Notes: generated by a model from the letters alone, not told the origin. A DNA stretch of 64,000 nucleotides from JALSHZ01 sp964614535 (GCA_964614535.1 CAZTOZ010000022.1:9615-73614); one strand, 5' to 3'. Positions 36,434-46,143 are shown, counted from the first letter of the stretch. Program-made: numbers and translations.

Positions 36434-38092
36434 TCACAACACCAGCCTCGGCACCGCTTCCAGCAGTTTCCTCGTATACGGATGATTCGGCTGGTTGCAG
36501 ACCTGTGCGGTGTCGCCGGCTTCGACGATCTGGCCGTCTTTCATGACGACGGTACGATCGGCGAGGTATTCGACGACACCGAAGTCGTGGGTGATGAACA
36601 GTAGCGCGAGGTTACGCTCGTTGCGCAGTTGCAGCAGCATTTCGAGCACTTCGGCCTGTACCGATACGTCGAGCCCGGAAGTGACTTCGTCGCAGACGAT
36701 GAAGGCGGGGTTGGGCGCCAGGGCGCGGGCGATGCCGATGCGCTGACGCTGGCCACCGGAGAATTCGTGGGGATAGCGCCAGAGGTGGTCTTCCTTGAGG
36801 CGCACCTGGACCAGCAGCTTTGCGGCCAGTTCGAGGCGCTCCTCCTGGTTTTTGCCAATACCGTGGATCTTCATCGGCTCGGTGAGCGCGGTGGCGACGG
36901 TCAGACGCGGGTTGAGCGACGACATCGGATCCTGAAAGATGATCTGCATCGATTTCCGGTAGGGCTTGAAGGCCGAGCGCGAGAGGTTACTGATGACGCT
37001 GCCGGAGTAGCGCACCTCGCCGCCGGTGGTTTTTTCCAGCCGCAGGATGGCGCGGCCCAGCGTGGTCTTGCCGCAGCCCGATTCGCCGACGAGGGCAACG
37101 ATCTCCCCCGCCTTGATGGTCAGATCGACACCATCGACGGCGCGGACGTGGTCGACCACGTGGCGGAACACCCCCTTGCGGATCGGAAAATGGACCTCGA
37201 GCCCCCGGCAGCTCACCAGCTCGCTGTTGGCCTGTACCAGCCGGTCGCGTTCCGGGCGTGGCAGGTTCTGCGGCAGCGCTTCCAGCAGGCTCTTGGTGTA
37301 GCTGTGCTGCGGGTCGCGCAATACCGCATCCACCTGCCCCGACTCCACCAGTTGGCCGTTGCGCATCACGCCCACCTTGTCGGCCATCTGCGCAACGACG
37401 CCGAAATCGTGGGTGATGAAGAGGATGCTCATTCCGCGTGAGCGCTGCAGTTCCTTCATCAGCCGCAGAATCTCGGCCTGTACCGTTACGTCCAGCGCGG
37501 TGGTCGGCTCGTCGGCGATCAGCAGATCGGGCTCGCAGGCCATCGCCATCGCAATCATCACCCGCTGGCGCTGGCCGCCGGAGAGACGGTGCGGATAGTC
37601 GTCCAGCCGTTTGTCGGCCTCTTTGATCTGCACCTGCTGCAACGCGATCAGCGCGCGCTCGCGCGCCTGGGCATAACTCATGTTGGGGTTATGCAGCAGC
37701 AGCGCCTCGACGATCTGCTCGCCAATGGTGAACACCGGATTGAGCGAGGTCATCGGGTCCTGAAAGATCATGGCGATACGGGCACCGCGGATGCGCCGCA
37801 GCCGCTGCTCCGGGAGCGTCAGCATGTCCACCAGATGGTGCTTGCCGAGCTGGTCCCGGTAGTCGAAGAAGACCTGCCCGGCCGGATGGCTGCACAATCC
37901 CGGCGGCAACAGCTGGATGATCGACAATGCGGTGATCGACTTGCCGCTGCCCGACTCGCCGACGAGGCAGTAGGTCTCCCCTTTTTCGATGGTGAAGCTG
38001 ACGTCATCGACGGCATCGACGGTCTTGCCAGCGGTGTGGATCTGCGTCTTCAACCCCTCGACGCGCAGCAACGGGCGACCGGTGTTGATCAT
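36434..38092 (-). CDS. yejF: Peptide ABC transporter, tandem ATPase (YejF-like)
   Basis: A 552-residue protein with two complete oligopeptide-type ABC ATPase domains. The first has Walker A GESGSGKS, signature LSGGQRQRV and Walker B LLIADEPTT; the second has GESGCGKT, FSGGQRQRIG and a Walker B region ending VCDEVTSGLD. Note Val for the usual Pro after Glu in the second site. Gene order SBP-permease-permease-double ATPase matches E. coli yejABEF, which imports peptides including microcin C. It overlaps yejE by four bases (ATGA). Confidence 0.9.
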   Translation of the reverse strand: MINTGRPLLRVEGLKTQIHTAGKTVDAVDDVSFTIEKGETYCLVGESGSGKSITALSIIQLLPPGLCSHPAGQVFFDYRDQLGKHHLVDMLTLPEQRLRRIRGARIAMIFQDPMTSLNPVFTIGEQIVEALLLHNPNMSYAQARERALIALQQVQIKEADKRLDDYPHRLSGGQRQRVMIAMAMACEPDLLIADEPTTALDVTVQAEILRLMKELQRSRGMSILFITHDFGVVAQMADKVGVMRNGQLVESGQVDAVLRDPQHSYTKSLLEALPQNLPRPERDRLVQANSELVSCRGLEVHFPIRKGVFRHVVDHVRAVDGVDLTIKAGEIVALVGESGCGKTTLGRAILRLEKTTGGEVRYSGSVISNLSRSAFKPYRKSMQIIFQDPMSSLNPRLTVATALTEPMKIHGIGKNQEERLELAAKLLVQVRLKEDHLWRYPHEFSGGQRQRIGIARALAPNPAFIVCDEVTSGLDVSVQAEVLEMLLQLRNERNLALLFITHDFGVVEYLADRTVVMKDGQIVEAGDTAQVCNQPNHPYTRKLLEAVPRLVL

Positions 38093-39276
38093 GCGGCCCG
38101 GCTCCCGCCCAGCTTGGGATCGATGGCGTCGCGCAGCGCATCGCCGATCAGATTGTAGGCAAATACGGTGAGAAAAATCGCACCACCGGGGAAAATGGCC
38201 ATCCACCAGTTGAAGGCCGACGAGCGCACCGCCTGGTTGAGCATCTGCCCCCACGACGGGGAGTCCACCAGACCGAGGCCGAGAAAGCTCAGCGTCGCCT
38301 CGGCCAATATCGCCGAAGCGAAGCCGAAACTGGCCGCCACCAGCACCGGCGCGATGCCGTTCGGCAACATGTGGCGAAACAGGATCGACGGCGTGCTCGC
38401 ACCGGCGGCAATGGCCGCCTGGACGAAGTCCTGCTGCCGCAGCTTGAGAAATTCGGCACGCAAATAGCGGGCGTAGCCGGTCCAGCCGGTCAACCCGATG
38501 ATGATCATCATGATGTAGAGATTGCGCCCGAAGAAGGCGACGAAAGTGAGCAGCAGAAACAGCGTCGGAATCGCCTCGAAGATCTCCACCAGACGCATGC
38601 CGACGATATCGACGATGCCGGAGAAATAGCCCATCAGCCCCCCGATGATGACGCCGATCACCATGGCGATGCCAGTGGCCACCAGTCCGATCCCGAGGGC
38701 GATGCGCGAGGCGTGGATCATCCGCGACAGCACGTCGGCGCCGTTCTCCTCGGTGCCCATCCAGTGGGCACGACTGGGTGGCTGGAAACCGGTGTCTCCC
38801 TGATCGCGCAGATAGTCGCGCGGTGAATAGGGCACTGGCGGAAAAACCTGCCAGTCGTATGCACCCCGGGCCACCTGCTCACGGTGATGTTCGTGAACCA
38901 CCAGCGTCGGTGGCTGAAACCAGCGCGGCGCCAACGATGCCGAGGCGAGCGCCGCCAGCAGCACGACGACGATGCGCTTGCCCCAGCCGATGGGAAGCAA
39001 CATCGTCAGCAGCAGCGTCACGAAGGCCACCATCCAGGTGACGTCGGCGGCACCGAGCGCCTCCACCACCGGGCTGGAGACGACACCATCGACGCTGACC
39101 AGCAACGGGCGGCTGTTGGCCAGAAACGGCGCGAACACCGCCACGAAGGCGACGATACCGATCCACAGCAGTCCCAGGCGCGCGCCCCACTGCCGAAAGG
39201 TGGTGCGCAGGATGCGCGCGGCATAACGCTTGTGGCGCAGCGCGCGCCGACCGGCCTTGCGTTCGAGGTCAGTCAT
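38089..39276 (-). CDS. yejE: Peptide ABC transporter permease (YejE-like)
   Basis: A 395-residue inner-membrane permease with the BPD_transp_1 core (about 190-385; EAA-type loop around AAGASTPSILFRHMLPNGIAP). Compared with E. coli YejE (341 residues) it has an extended segment between the first helix and the core that holds one or two additional hydrophobic stretches (WMVAFVTLLLTMLLPIGW and RIVVVLLAALASASLAP). It overlaps yejB by 8 bp and yejF by 4 bp, so the four genes form one operon. Confidence 0.9.
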   Translation of the reverse strand: MTDLERKAGRRALRHKRYAARILRTTFRQWGARLGLLWIGIVAFVAVFAPFLANSRPLLVSVDGVVSSPVVEALGAADVTWMVAFVTLLLTMLLPIGWGKRIVVVLLAALASASLAPRWFQPPTLVVHEHHREQVARGAYDWQVFPPVPYSPRDYLRDQGDTGFQPPSRAHWMGTEENGADVLSRMIHASRIALGIGLVATGIAMVIGVIIGGLMGYFSGIVDIVGMRLVEIFEAIPTLFLLLTFVAFFGRNLYIMMIIIGLTGWTGYARYLRAEFLKLRQQDFVQAAIAAGASTPSILFRHMLPNGIAPVLVAASFGFASAILAEATLSFLGLGLVDSPSWGQMLNQAVRSSAFNWWMAIFPGGAIFLTVFAYNLIGDALRDAIDPKLGGSRAA

Positions 39277-40651
39277 AACTCACCCTCGGGTCGGCAATGG
39301 CATAGAGAATATCGGCCAGCAGATAACCCACCAGCGTGAGAAAGCCACCGATCAACGCGATCGAGAGCACCAGCTCACGGTCGCGGCCGGTGACCGCCTC
39401 CACCGCCAGCTTGCCCATGCCGTCGATGGAGAAGATCGACTCGACGATGATCGAGCCACCGAGCAGTCCCGGTAGCAGACCGGCCGAGACGGTGATCAGC
39501 GGCAGCAGGCTGTTGCGAAAGACGTGTTTCCATAGCACCTCCTGCTCCGGCACACCTTTGGCCCGCGCGGTGCGGGCGAAATCGGACTGGAGATTTTCCA
39601 GCACGGCCGAACGCGTCAGCCGGGCAAGAAAGGCAAAACCGCCGTAGGAGAGGCAGATCACCGGCAGAATCAGGTGCCAGAGGCGGTCGAGCAGAAAGCC
39701 GCGCACGAAATCCCCCTCCATCCAGACGGCCCCGGCGGCACCACCGACCACCAGTCCGAGCAGGCCGAGACCACCGATGCGAAAGGCGCGATAGTCGGTG
39801 CGGGCCAGACCGAGCAACGGCAGCCCGATCGCCACGCCGGCAACCAGATAGACCCAGGCCGCGCCACCGCCCGGCAATGCGCTCACCATCCAGACGGTGA
39901 GCGCGACGGCGGCGAGCACGGCAGCCAGCGTGCGCACCGTCTTCGACGGCCAGCGCCCGACCAGCGTCGCCAACCACAGCCCGCCCAGCGCAGCGCCGAA
40001 GAAACGCAAGACATCCCCAAAGCTGGACCAGTGCGGCAGGAATGGCATGTCCAGCGCCTGCCGGTCGGAGAGCCCGCTGGTGGGGAACCAGTGCCAGTAC
40101 TGGTCATTGGCGAAGAAACCGATCAGCAGCACGCCGACCAGCATCGTCGGCACCGACCACAGCGCCAGCATGACGACGCTGGAGGTGACATCGAAACTGC
40201 CCCCCCGGTCCCGCGCCGCCTGCACGCCAACGACGATGGCGACGAGGTAGATGACAGGAATGGTCAGCACGTTGAGCAGCAGCGTGATCGGCAACCGTTC
40301 GGCCAGCAGATCGGTCACCTTGCGGCCATAGCGGAAGCTGTCCCCCAGATCGGCACCCTTGGTGAACGAAAAATCACCAAAGCTGCCATCCTCCCGCAGC
40401 TCGAAGCCAATGGGCGAGACATTGTTGAGCCAGCGCAGATACTGCATCGGCGCTGGCTGGTCGAGCCCGTAGCGACGGTTGTAGTATTCCTGCAGCGCCG
40501 CCTTCTCCTGGGGATTGAGGCCGAAGTCGTCGATCAGCGCTTGCGACGAGATGCCGCCCGGTGCAGCCGCCATGGTGATGAACACCACCAGCGAAATGCC
40601 GAGCAACGTCGGTATCATCAGCAACAGCCGGCGCAGGATGTAACTGAGCAT
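39269..40651 (-). CDS. yejB: Peptide ABC transporter permease with extra membrane segments (YejB-like)
   Basis: A 460-residue permease, nearly 100 residues longer than E. coli YejB (364). The N-terminus (MLSYILRRLLLMIPTLLGIS) and C-terminal EAA loop region (ARAKGVPEQEVLWKHVFRNS) are canonical. Between them, after the conserved VPTMLVGVLLIGFF segment, lies an insertion with about three further hydrophobic helices (ALGGLWLATLVGRW, TLAAVLAAVALTVWMVSAL, GLLGLVVGGAAGAVW). The substrate is presumably short peptides by operon context. Confidence 0.9.
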   Translation of the reverse strand: MLSYILRRLLLMIPTLLGISLVVFITMAAAPGGISSQALIDDFGLNPQEKAALQEYYNRRYGLDQPAPMQYLRWLNNVSPIGFELREDGSFGDFSFTKGADLGDSFRYGRKVTDLLAERLPITLLLNVLTIPVIYLVAIVVGVQAARDRGGSFDVTSSVVMLALWSVPTMLVGVLLIGFFANDQYWHWFPTSGLSDRQALDMPFLPHWSSFGDVLRFFGAALGGLWLATLVGRWPSKTVRTLAAVLAAVALTVWMVSALPGGGAAWVYLVAGVAIGLPLLGLARTDYRAFRIGGLGLLGLVVGGAAGAVWMEGDFVRGFLLDRLWHLILPVICLSYGGFAFLARLTRSAVLENLQSDFARTARAKGVPEQEVLWKHVFRNSLLPLITVSAGLLPGLLGGSIIVESIFSIDGMGKLAVEAVTGRDRELVLSIALIGGFLTLVGYLLADILYAIADPRVSYD

Positions 40652-40654
40652 CGC

Positions 40655-42529
40655 CTATTCGTACTTTTGCAGTGGTGCCGGCACGTACCAGCCGATCGGG
40701 GTTTCCGACGCGTTCAGCCCCAGCGGGGTCACCTGGACGTTGTGCATCCGCTTGTCCACCAATACCAGCGCCTTGCTGCGGGTGAGGAAGGTGTAGGGCT
40801 GATCCTGGTAGATGATCCGCTCGGCCTGCCGCCACAATGGCATGCGCCTGGCTTCATCGACGGTGGCGCGGGCCTTTTCGATCAGCTCGTCGAGCTCGGG
40901 GTTGCTGTAGTGGACGAAGTTGTCACCGTTGTTCTTGATCTGGTCGCTATGGAAGATCTGGTAGAGATCACTCTCCAGGCTCGCCGACCAGCCGAGGCTG
41001 ATGGCCTCGAAGTCCTTCTTGTCGAGCAGGTCGAGCATCACCGACCACTCGGTGGGCTTGGGCACGAGCTGTACGCCGGCGCGGGCGTATGAGTCCTTCA
41101 GGAACAGCGCCAACGCGGTGTAGTCCTCGCTGCCCTGGGGATAGACCAGCTCGAAGCGGAACGGCTGGCCGGCGGCATCCTCCAGCACGCCATCGCCGTC
41201 GCGGTCCTCGTAGCCGGCCTCCTTCAGCAGCGCCCGGGCCTTTTCGACATCGAAGGCGCGCGGCTGGAGGTCGGGCGCATGCTGCTTGCCCTGCGGGTTG
41301 AACGGCCCCACCGCCACCTCGCCGTAACCGAGCATGATCTCATCGACGATGCGCTGCCGGTCGGTGAGGTAGGTCATCGCCACCCGTACGCGGCGGTCGG
41401 CGAAGCGGGTCGGCTTGCCCTTGCGCATCTGGTTCCAGCCGATGTAACGGTAGCCCGCCGTCGGCGCAAGATATTCGAAATTCCGGCTGCGGGACATCAA
41501 CTGTTCATCGTCGAGCAGCTTGTTCTTGTACTCCCGCGGCTTGGCGCCGTAGGTGTCGATCTCGCCATTGCGGTAGGCGGTCAGCCGCGCGGTCTCGTTC
41601 TCGATCACCTTCCAGATCATCCGGTCGAACGAGGGCTGGACCGGGGCCCAGTATCGGGGATTGCGCTCCAGCTCGATCAGCCCCGAATCCGGCGTCCACC
41701 CTTTTGGATCGGCGAGGCGGTAGGGGCCGGAGCCGAACAGCAACCCCTTGGACTGATTGAAGCGCTCCGGCTCTTGCAGATAGGGCGCATAGAAATGCTT
41801 GGCCATGATCGCCATGCCGCCAGCCAGCGTCAGGCTGTTGTAGTACGGCTCCTTGAAGCGGAAGACCACCTCATGTGGTCCGCGCGCCTCGACCGAGGCG
41901 AGCTTCTCGTAGTAGGCACGTTCACGCGGCGCCTTGATCTTCGGGTTCATGATGAACTCGTAGGAGAAGACCACATCCTCGGCGGTCACCGGCCGGCCAT
42001 CGGAGAAAGCCGCCTCGGGCCGCAGCCGGAAGGTGATCGTCAAGCCATCATCACTGACCGTCCAGCTCTCGGCCAGACGCCCCTCCCATTCGAGGGTCTC
42101 CGGGTCGCGGTCGAGCAGCGATTCGAGCACATAGCCCTGCACCATCGAGGCGTAGACGTCGGAGGAAACCAGCGGCGTGATCGTCTTGATCGACTGCCCG
42201 AAAGCGCGTACCAACCAATCCCCCTCGGCGTAGTCGGGCCGTTGCGTCACCGCCCAGGCACGACGAAACGCGGGCGGAATCTCGCTGCCGGGCGCCGACG
42301 GGTCGGCATCGTCATCGGCTTGCGATACGGCAAGCCGGCTGCGACGCAACTCCGCGTAGGCTTGGCGCAACCGCCGGATGTCCTCGGCCTGCTCGGTGAT
42401 GGCGGCTTCGACCCGGGTGAGCTTCTGCCACTGGCGGTCGATCATATACATGGTGGTGACCAGCACGAGCAGCAGCACGAACAGCGCCAGAAAGAGGTAG
42501 AAATCCTTTGCGGTGAAGCGATTTTCCAT
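40655..42529 (-). CDS. yejA: Membrane-tethered peptide-binding protein (SBP_bac_5, YejA-like)
   Basis: A 624-residue extracytoplasmic solute-binding protein of the oligopeptide class. Instead of a plain cleavable signal it begins with a hydrophobic anchor (KDFYLFLALFVLLLVLVTTMY, split as residues 8-28) followed by a heptad-like coiled-coil stretch (about 35-65: KLTRVEAAITEQAEDIRRL). The SBP_bac_5 domain follows, with LAESWTVSDDGLTITFRLR and AEDVVFSYEF. The start at 42529 gives this N-terminus. It is 3 bp upstream of yejB and is the first gene of the operon. Confidence 0.88.
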   Translation of the reverse strand: MENRFTAKDFYLFLALFVLLLVLVTTMYMIDRQWQKLTRVEAAITEQAEDIRRLRQAYAELRRSRLAVSQADDDADPSAPGSEIPPAFRRAWAVTQRPDYAEGDWLVRAFGQSIKTITPLVSSDVYASMVQGYVLESLLDRDPETLEWEGRLAESWTVSDDGLTITFRLRPEAAFSDGRPVTAEDVVFSYEFIMNPKIKAPRERAYYEKLASVEARGPHEVVFRFKEPYYNSLTLAGGMAIMAKHFYAPYLQEPERFNQSKGLLFGSGPYRLADPKGWTPDSGLIELERNPRYWAPVQPSFDRMIWKVIENETARLTAYRNGEIDTYGAKPREYKNKLLDDEQLMSRSRNFEYLAPTAGYRYIGWNQMRKGKPTRFADRRVRVAMTYLTDRQRIVDEIMLGYGEVAVGPFNPQGKQHAPDLQPRAFDVEKARALLKEAGYEDRDGDGVLEDAAGQPFRFELVYPQGSEDYTALALFLKDSYARAGVQLVPKPTEWSVMLDLLDKKDFEAISLGWSASLESDLYQIFHSDQIKNNGDNFVHYSNPELDELIEKARATVDEARRMPLWRQAERIIYQDQPYTFLTRSKALVLVDKRMHNVQVTPLGLNASETPIGWYVPAPLQKYE

Positions 42530-42721
42530 AGAGACCCGGCTGTGGTCGGAACGGTCCGGCGATGTTATCACCTGCCCTGCGGCGCGTCACATGACGACGG
42601 CGCAATCCACCATCGGCACCGCTGCCCCATGCGGGCCAGCCACAGCATCGATGGATGCCAAGCCGAAGGCAGGGGTGTACACTCGAAGCCGTACCTCAGC
42701 TTCAGTCAGTGGAGACGGGCC

Positions 42722-43522
42722 ATGGGTTTTCTGCAGGGCAAGAAGGCACTGATCGTCGGCGTGGCCAGCCACCGCTCGATCGCCTACGGCATCGCCAGGG
42801 CCATGCACCGTGAAGGCGCCGAGCTCGCCTTCACCTATCAGAACCACAAGCTGGGAGACCGGATCGAGAAACTGGCGGGGGAATTCGACTCCGACATCAC
42901 CATCCCCTGCAATGTCGAGAGCGACGACGACATCGAAGGCGTCTTCGAGCATCTGGACGACTTCTGGGACCATCTGGACATCCTCGTCCACTCCGTCGCC
43001 TTCGCCCCGAAGGAGCTGCTGGAAGGGGACTTTCTCGACAACGTCACCCGCGAGGGCTTCCGCATCGCTCATGACATCAGCTCCTACAGCCTGGCGGCCT
43101 TCGCCAAGGCAGCCCGGCAGATGATGCAGCATCGCAACGCGGCCATCCTCACCCTCACCTACCTGGGCGCCGAACGGGCGATGCCGAGCTACAACGTCAT
43201 GGGGCTCGCCAAGGCGAGCCTGGAAGCCAACGTCCGCTATCTCGGTTACACCCTCGGCGGCGAGGGCATCCGCGTCAACGCCATCTCCGCCGGCCCGATC
43301 CGGACCCTGGCCGCATCGGGTATCGGCGGTTTCCGCAAGCTCCAGGACCAGGTGGCCCAGCATGCACCGCTGCGCCGCAACGTCACCATCGACGAGGTGG
43401 GCAATGTCGGCGCCTTCCTCTGCTCCGAGCTGGCCAGCGGCATCACCAGCGAGATCATCTACGTGGACGGTGGCTATCACACGGTGGCGACCGGGGGTTG
43501 CCCCGACACGACCACCGACTGA
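42722..43522 (+). CDS. fabI: Enoyl-[acyl-carrier-protein] reductase (NADH)
   Basis: An SDR enzyme completing each round of fatty-acid elongation. The 266-residue protein has the FabI cofactor loop IVGVASHRSIAYGIA, the catalytic Tyr and Lys in SYNVMGLAKASLE (Y-x6-K, the FabI spacing), and the substrate-loop ISAGPIRTLAASGI. The start at 42722 (MGFLQGKKALIVGVAS) is the family N-terminus, with GGAGACGGGCC upstream. It is divergent from yejA. Confidence 0.97.
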   Translation: MGFLQGKKALIVGVASHRSIAYGIARAMHREGAELAFTYQNHKLGDRIEKLAGEFDSDITIPCNVESDDDIEGVFEHLDDFWDHLDILVHSVAFAPKELLEGDFLDNVTREGFRIAHDISSYSLAAFAKAARQMMQHRNAAILTLTYLGAERAMPSYNVMGLAKASLEANVRYLGYTLGGEGIRVNAISAGPIRTLAASGIGGFRKLQDQVAQHAPLRRNVTIDEVGNVGAFLCSELASGITSEIIYVDGGYHTVATGGCPDTTTD

Positions 43523-43698
43523 ATGGCGACGACGAAGAGTCGGCACGTGGCGCGCCTCGCCGTCCGCGATTCCGAGTCCTCCAACGGGGCCAACGACCGC
43601 GGATGGCGGGAAGATATCCGGCCGGCCTTGACCTTTGGCATTTCCCTTTTCTCCTCGGGCGCTATGATGGCGTCATTGAGAACCATGGGAGAACGACG

Positions 43699-43938
43699 AT
43701 GTTTGGAGAAAAACACGATCTGGTGCACGAACTGCCTGAATACAAGGAGGAGATTCACCGGCTGAAAACCACCGACCGCCATTTCGCCCGTCTGTTCGAC
43801 GAGTACCACGAAGTGGATCATGAAATTCATCGTATCGAGGAAGGCATCGAAACACCGGACGACGCCTATCTGGAAAGCCGCAAGAAGCTGCGGCTGCACC
43901 TGAAAGACCAATTGGTGGCGATGCTGACCTCGAAATAG
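43699..43938 (+). CDS. DUF465 (YdcH-like) small protein
   Basis: A 79-residue, highly charged, helical protein with the DUF465 pattern HDLVHELPEYKEEIHRLKTTDRHFARLFDEYHEVDHEIHRIE. Predicted to be a short coiled-coil hairpin in the cytoplasm. The function is unknown. The start follows GGGAGAACGACG. It ends just before a very strong bidirectional terminator. Confidence 0.92.
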   Translation: MFGEKHDLVHELPEYKEEIHRLKTTDRHFARLFDEYHEVDHEIHRIEEGIETPDDAYLESRKKLRLHLKDQLVAMLTSK

Positions 43939-43942
43939 CCTC

Positions 43943-43996
43943 CCCCCAACGACAAAGCCCCGGCATCTCCCGATGCCGGGGCTTTGTCGTTGGGGG
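43943..43996. terminator. Perfect 25-bp inverted repeat, bidirectional terminator
   Basis: Arms 43943-43967 and 43972-43996 are perfectly complementary over 25 bp with a TCCC loop; the core is AAAGCCCCGGCATC paired with GATGCCGGGGCTTT, and the outer CCCCCAACGAC/GTCGTTGGGGG extends it. TTT runs on both inner flanks fit an intrinsic terminator. It separates the DUF465 gene from convergent ppiD. Confidence 0.85.
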
Positions 43997-44059
43997 CTGC
44001 TGAAGCGAAAATCCGTCCTGTCCCGGGCCAGACCGACGCTCGCAACGGCCGTTTTCGCG

Positions 44060-45967
44060 CTATTGCAACTGCTCCGAGAAGACCTCGATATCCTGCCGCG
44101 ACTCGATGGCCTTGTAGAGCCCCTGATAGTACCTGTCGTTGTATTCGGCCAGCAGGCGATCGAGTTCAGGATTTTTCCGCAACTGTTCGTCGGTGACTTT
44201 CGGCACGACGACACGCTTCAGCACGACGAGGGCGAAATTACCATCCGGCAACGCCACCCCCTCGTAGGCGGGCTTTCCTTCCACCGGCGCCGTCATCGTG
44301 AACACGCGCTGCATCAGCGCCAGCGGCAGGTCGGTGGTCTGCCGCGACACCTCCGCCGACTTCACCTCGGCCCCCACTTCGGCCGCCACCGTTTGCAGCG
44401 GCGTACCGTTCTTCAGCTTCTGCACCATCGCCCTGCCCGTTTCCCGGGCCTTGGCGGCCAGCTTCTTCGCCCGTAGCAGTTCGGCAATATCGGCGCGGAC
44501 CGCCTCGAGCGGGCGCGGTGCCGCGGGCTCGTGCGCCTTGACGCGAATCACGACCACGGTACCGTCGTCCAATTCGATGGCTTCACTGTTCTGCCCGTTG
44601 CCGAGCACGTCCTCGGAAAAAGCCATTCGCAGCACCTTGGGATCGGCGGCAATGCCTTCTCCCTTTTCACGGGTGACCCAATCGGTCTCCTGAATCTCCA
44701 GCCGCAGATCTTCCGCGGCCACATCGAGCGTCTCGGGATTCTCGTAGGTCAACGTCACGAGCTGGTCGGAGAGATCGGAAAAACGGCTGTCCACCGCCTG
44801 GCTGCGGATGTCGGCGACGATCTGCGCCTTCACCTCGTCATAGGGTTTCTGCTCTCCCCCCTCGACGGCATCGAGGCGGATGATCTCGTATCCCTGCGCG
44901 GTCTTGACCGGCCGGCTGATCTCACCCTCCTTCAAAGAGAAGAGCGCCTCCTCGAAAGCCTTCGGCATATCGCCTCTGGAGATGCTGCCGAGGCTGCCGC
45001 CGTTGTCACGAGAGAGTTTGTCATCGGAATATTTTTTTGCCGCCTCGGCAAAGTCGGCGCCCGAGGTCAGTTCCTGATAGATTTTTTCCGCCTTTTCGGC
45101 GGCCGCCTTTTTCTTCTCCGGATCGTCGCCGGCCCCGACCCGTAGAAGGATGTGGCTGGCCTTGCGTGTCTCGGGCGTTCGAAAAGATGCCTTGTCCCGG
45201 GCATAGACGGCGCGCGCCTCGTCGTCGCTGACCTCGATGGCCTCGGCCATTTTTTCCCGATCCAGCGCCAGATATTCCAGTTTGACCTTTTCGGGCGTCA
45301 TGAAACGGGCTTTGTTCTGCTCGTAATAGGTCTCGATCTCTTCTTCGCCGACCGCCACATCACCACCGACCTTTTTTTTGTCGATGATGGCATAGTCGAC
45401 GACGCGCTTCTGCCCCTGCAACTCGAGGAAGCGGCGGCGATCCGCCTTGACCAGAAAACCGCTGGCATTCACCGTGTCGCGCAGCTGGTCGAGCTGCAGG
45501 TCGGCACGGACAAAGGCCTCGTAGGCCGGCTTGCTGATTCGCTGCGACGCCAGTAGCTGCTCGTAGCGCTGCTTGCTGAAACGCCCATCGACCTGAAACT
45601 GGGGTGAGGACTTGATCGCTTCGGCAATGGCCAGGTCGCTGACGCGCCACCCGCCGTCCAGGGTCACCTGCCGCAACACTTCACGACGAATCATGTTGCC
45701 CAGCACGCTCTGCTTCATCGCCTCGCCCTCGGCAAGCTCGGGCGGAATCTTGCCACCGAACATCTCCCGCAACTGCCGTTGCTGTTGCTGCAGCTCCCGC
45801 TGGAACTGTTGAACCGTGATCTCCGTGTCGTTGACGGTCGCCACATCGACCGCGCCCCCAACGCCAAGATACGACTGGATACCCCAGAACATGAAGGGGA
45901 TGGCGATCAATCCGACGATGGCATAGGCCAGCCAGCCGGTGGCCTTGTCTCGAATACTCTGCAGCAT
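44060..45967 (-). CDS. ppiD: Periplasmic folding chaperone PpiD
   Basis: An inner-membrane-anchored parvulin-like chaperone at the SecYEG exit. The 635 residues compare with 623 in E. coli. It starts MLQSIRDKATGWLAYAIVGLIAIPFMFWG, a single anchor helix, followed by a SurA_N-like helical region (about 45-190), a parvulin domain (about 265-355: KASHILLRVG, GGSLGSISRGDMPKAFEEALF, GYEIIRLDAV), and a second degenerate parvulin-like region. The gene follows hupB and two tRNAs on the same strand, the usual hupB-ppiD neighbourhood. Confidence 0.95.
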   Translation of the reverse strand: MLQSIRDKATGWLAYAIVGLIAIPFMFWGIQSYLGVGGAVDVATVNDTEITVQQFQRELQQQQRQLREMFGGKIPPELAEGEAMKQSVLGNMIRREVLRQVTLDGGWRVSDLAIAEAIKSSPQFQVDGRFSKQRYEQLLASQRISKPAYEAFVRADLQLDQLRDTVNASGFLVKADRRRFLELQGQKRVVDYAIIDKKKVGGDVAVGEEEIETYYEQNKARFMTPEKVKLEYLALDREKMAEAIEVSDDEARAVYARDKASFRTPETRKASHILLRVGAGDDPEKKKAAAEKAEKIYQELTSGADFAEAAKKYSDDKLSRDNGGSLGSISRGDMPKAFEEALFSLKEGEISRPVKTAQGYEIIRLDAVEGGEQKPYDEVKAQIVADIRSQAVDSRFSDLSDQLVTLTYENPETLDVAAEDLRLEIQETDWVTREKGEGIAADPKVLRMAFSEDVLGNGQNSEAIELDDGTVVVIRVKAHEPAAPRPLEAVRADIAELLRAKKLAAKARETGRAMVQKLKNGTPLQTVAAEVGAEVKSAEVSRQTTDLPLALMQRVFTMTAPVEGKPAYEGVALPDGNFALVVLKRVVVPKVTDEQLRKNPELDRLLAEYNDRYYQGLYKAIESRQDIEVFSEQLQ

Positions 45968-46030
45968 GGTTGTTGTACGACTGTTGTGCGGATCCGACAG
46001 TATAATTCAGCGCGCCGGAAAAGAATAAAA

Positions 46031-46058
46031 AAAGGGCGTCTCGTGCAAGACGCCCTTT
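46031..46058 (-). terminator. Terminator of the hupB-tRNA transcript
   Basis: AAAGGGCGTCT-CGTGCA-AGACGCCCTTT is an 11-bp perfect stem. On the minus strand it is followed by a run of T residues (TTTTTTTATT), directly after tRNA-Asp and before ppiD, so it should end the hupB-tRNA transcript. Confidence 0.88.
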
Positions 46059-46066
46059 TGGGATGA

Positions 46067-46143
46067 TGGCGGAGCGGACGGGACTCGAACCCGCGACCCC
46101 CGGCGTGACAGGCCGGTATTCTAACCAACTGAACTACCGCTCC
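46067..46143 (-). tRNA. tRNA-Asp(GTC)
   Basis: A 77-nt gene including encoded CCA. The minus strand folds into a cloverleaf with acceptor GGAGCGG/CCGCTCC, D-arm GTTCAGTTGGTTAGAAT, anticodon loop CTGTCAC (GTC) and T-loop GTTCGAGTC. It is nearly identical to E. coli tRNA-Asp. Confidence 0.98.
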
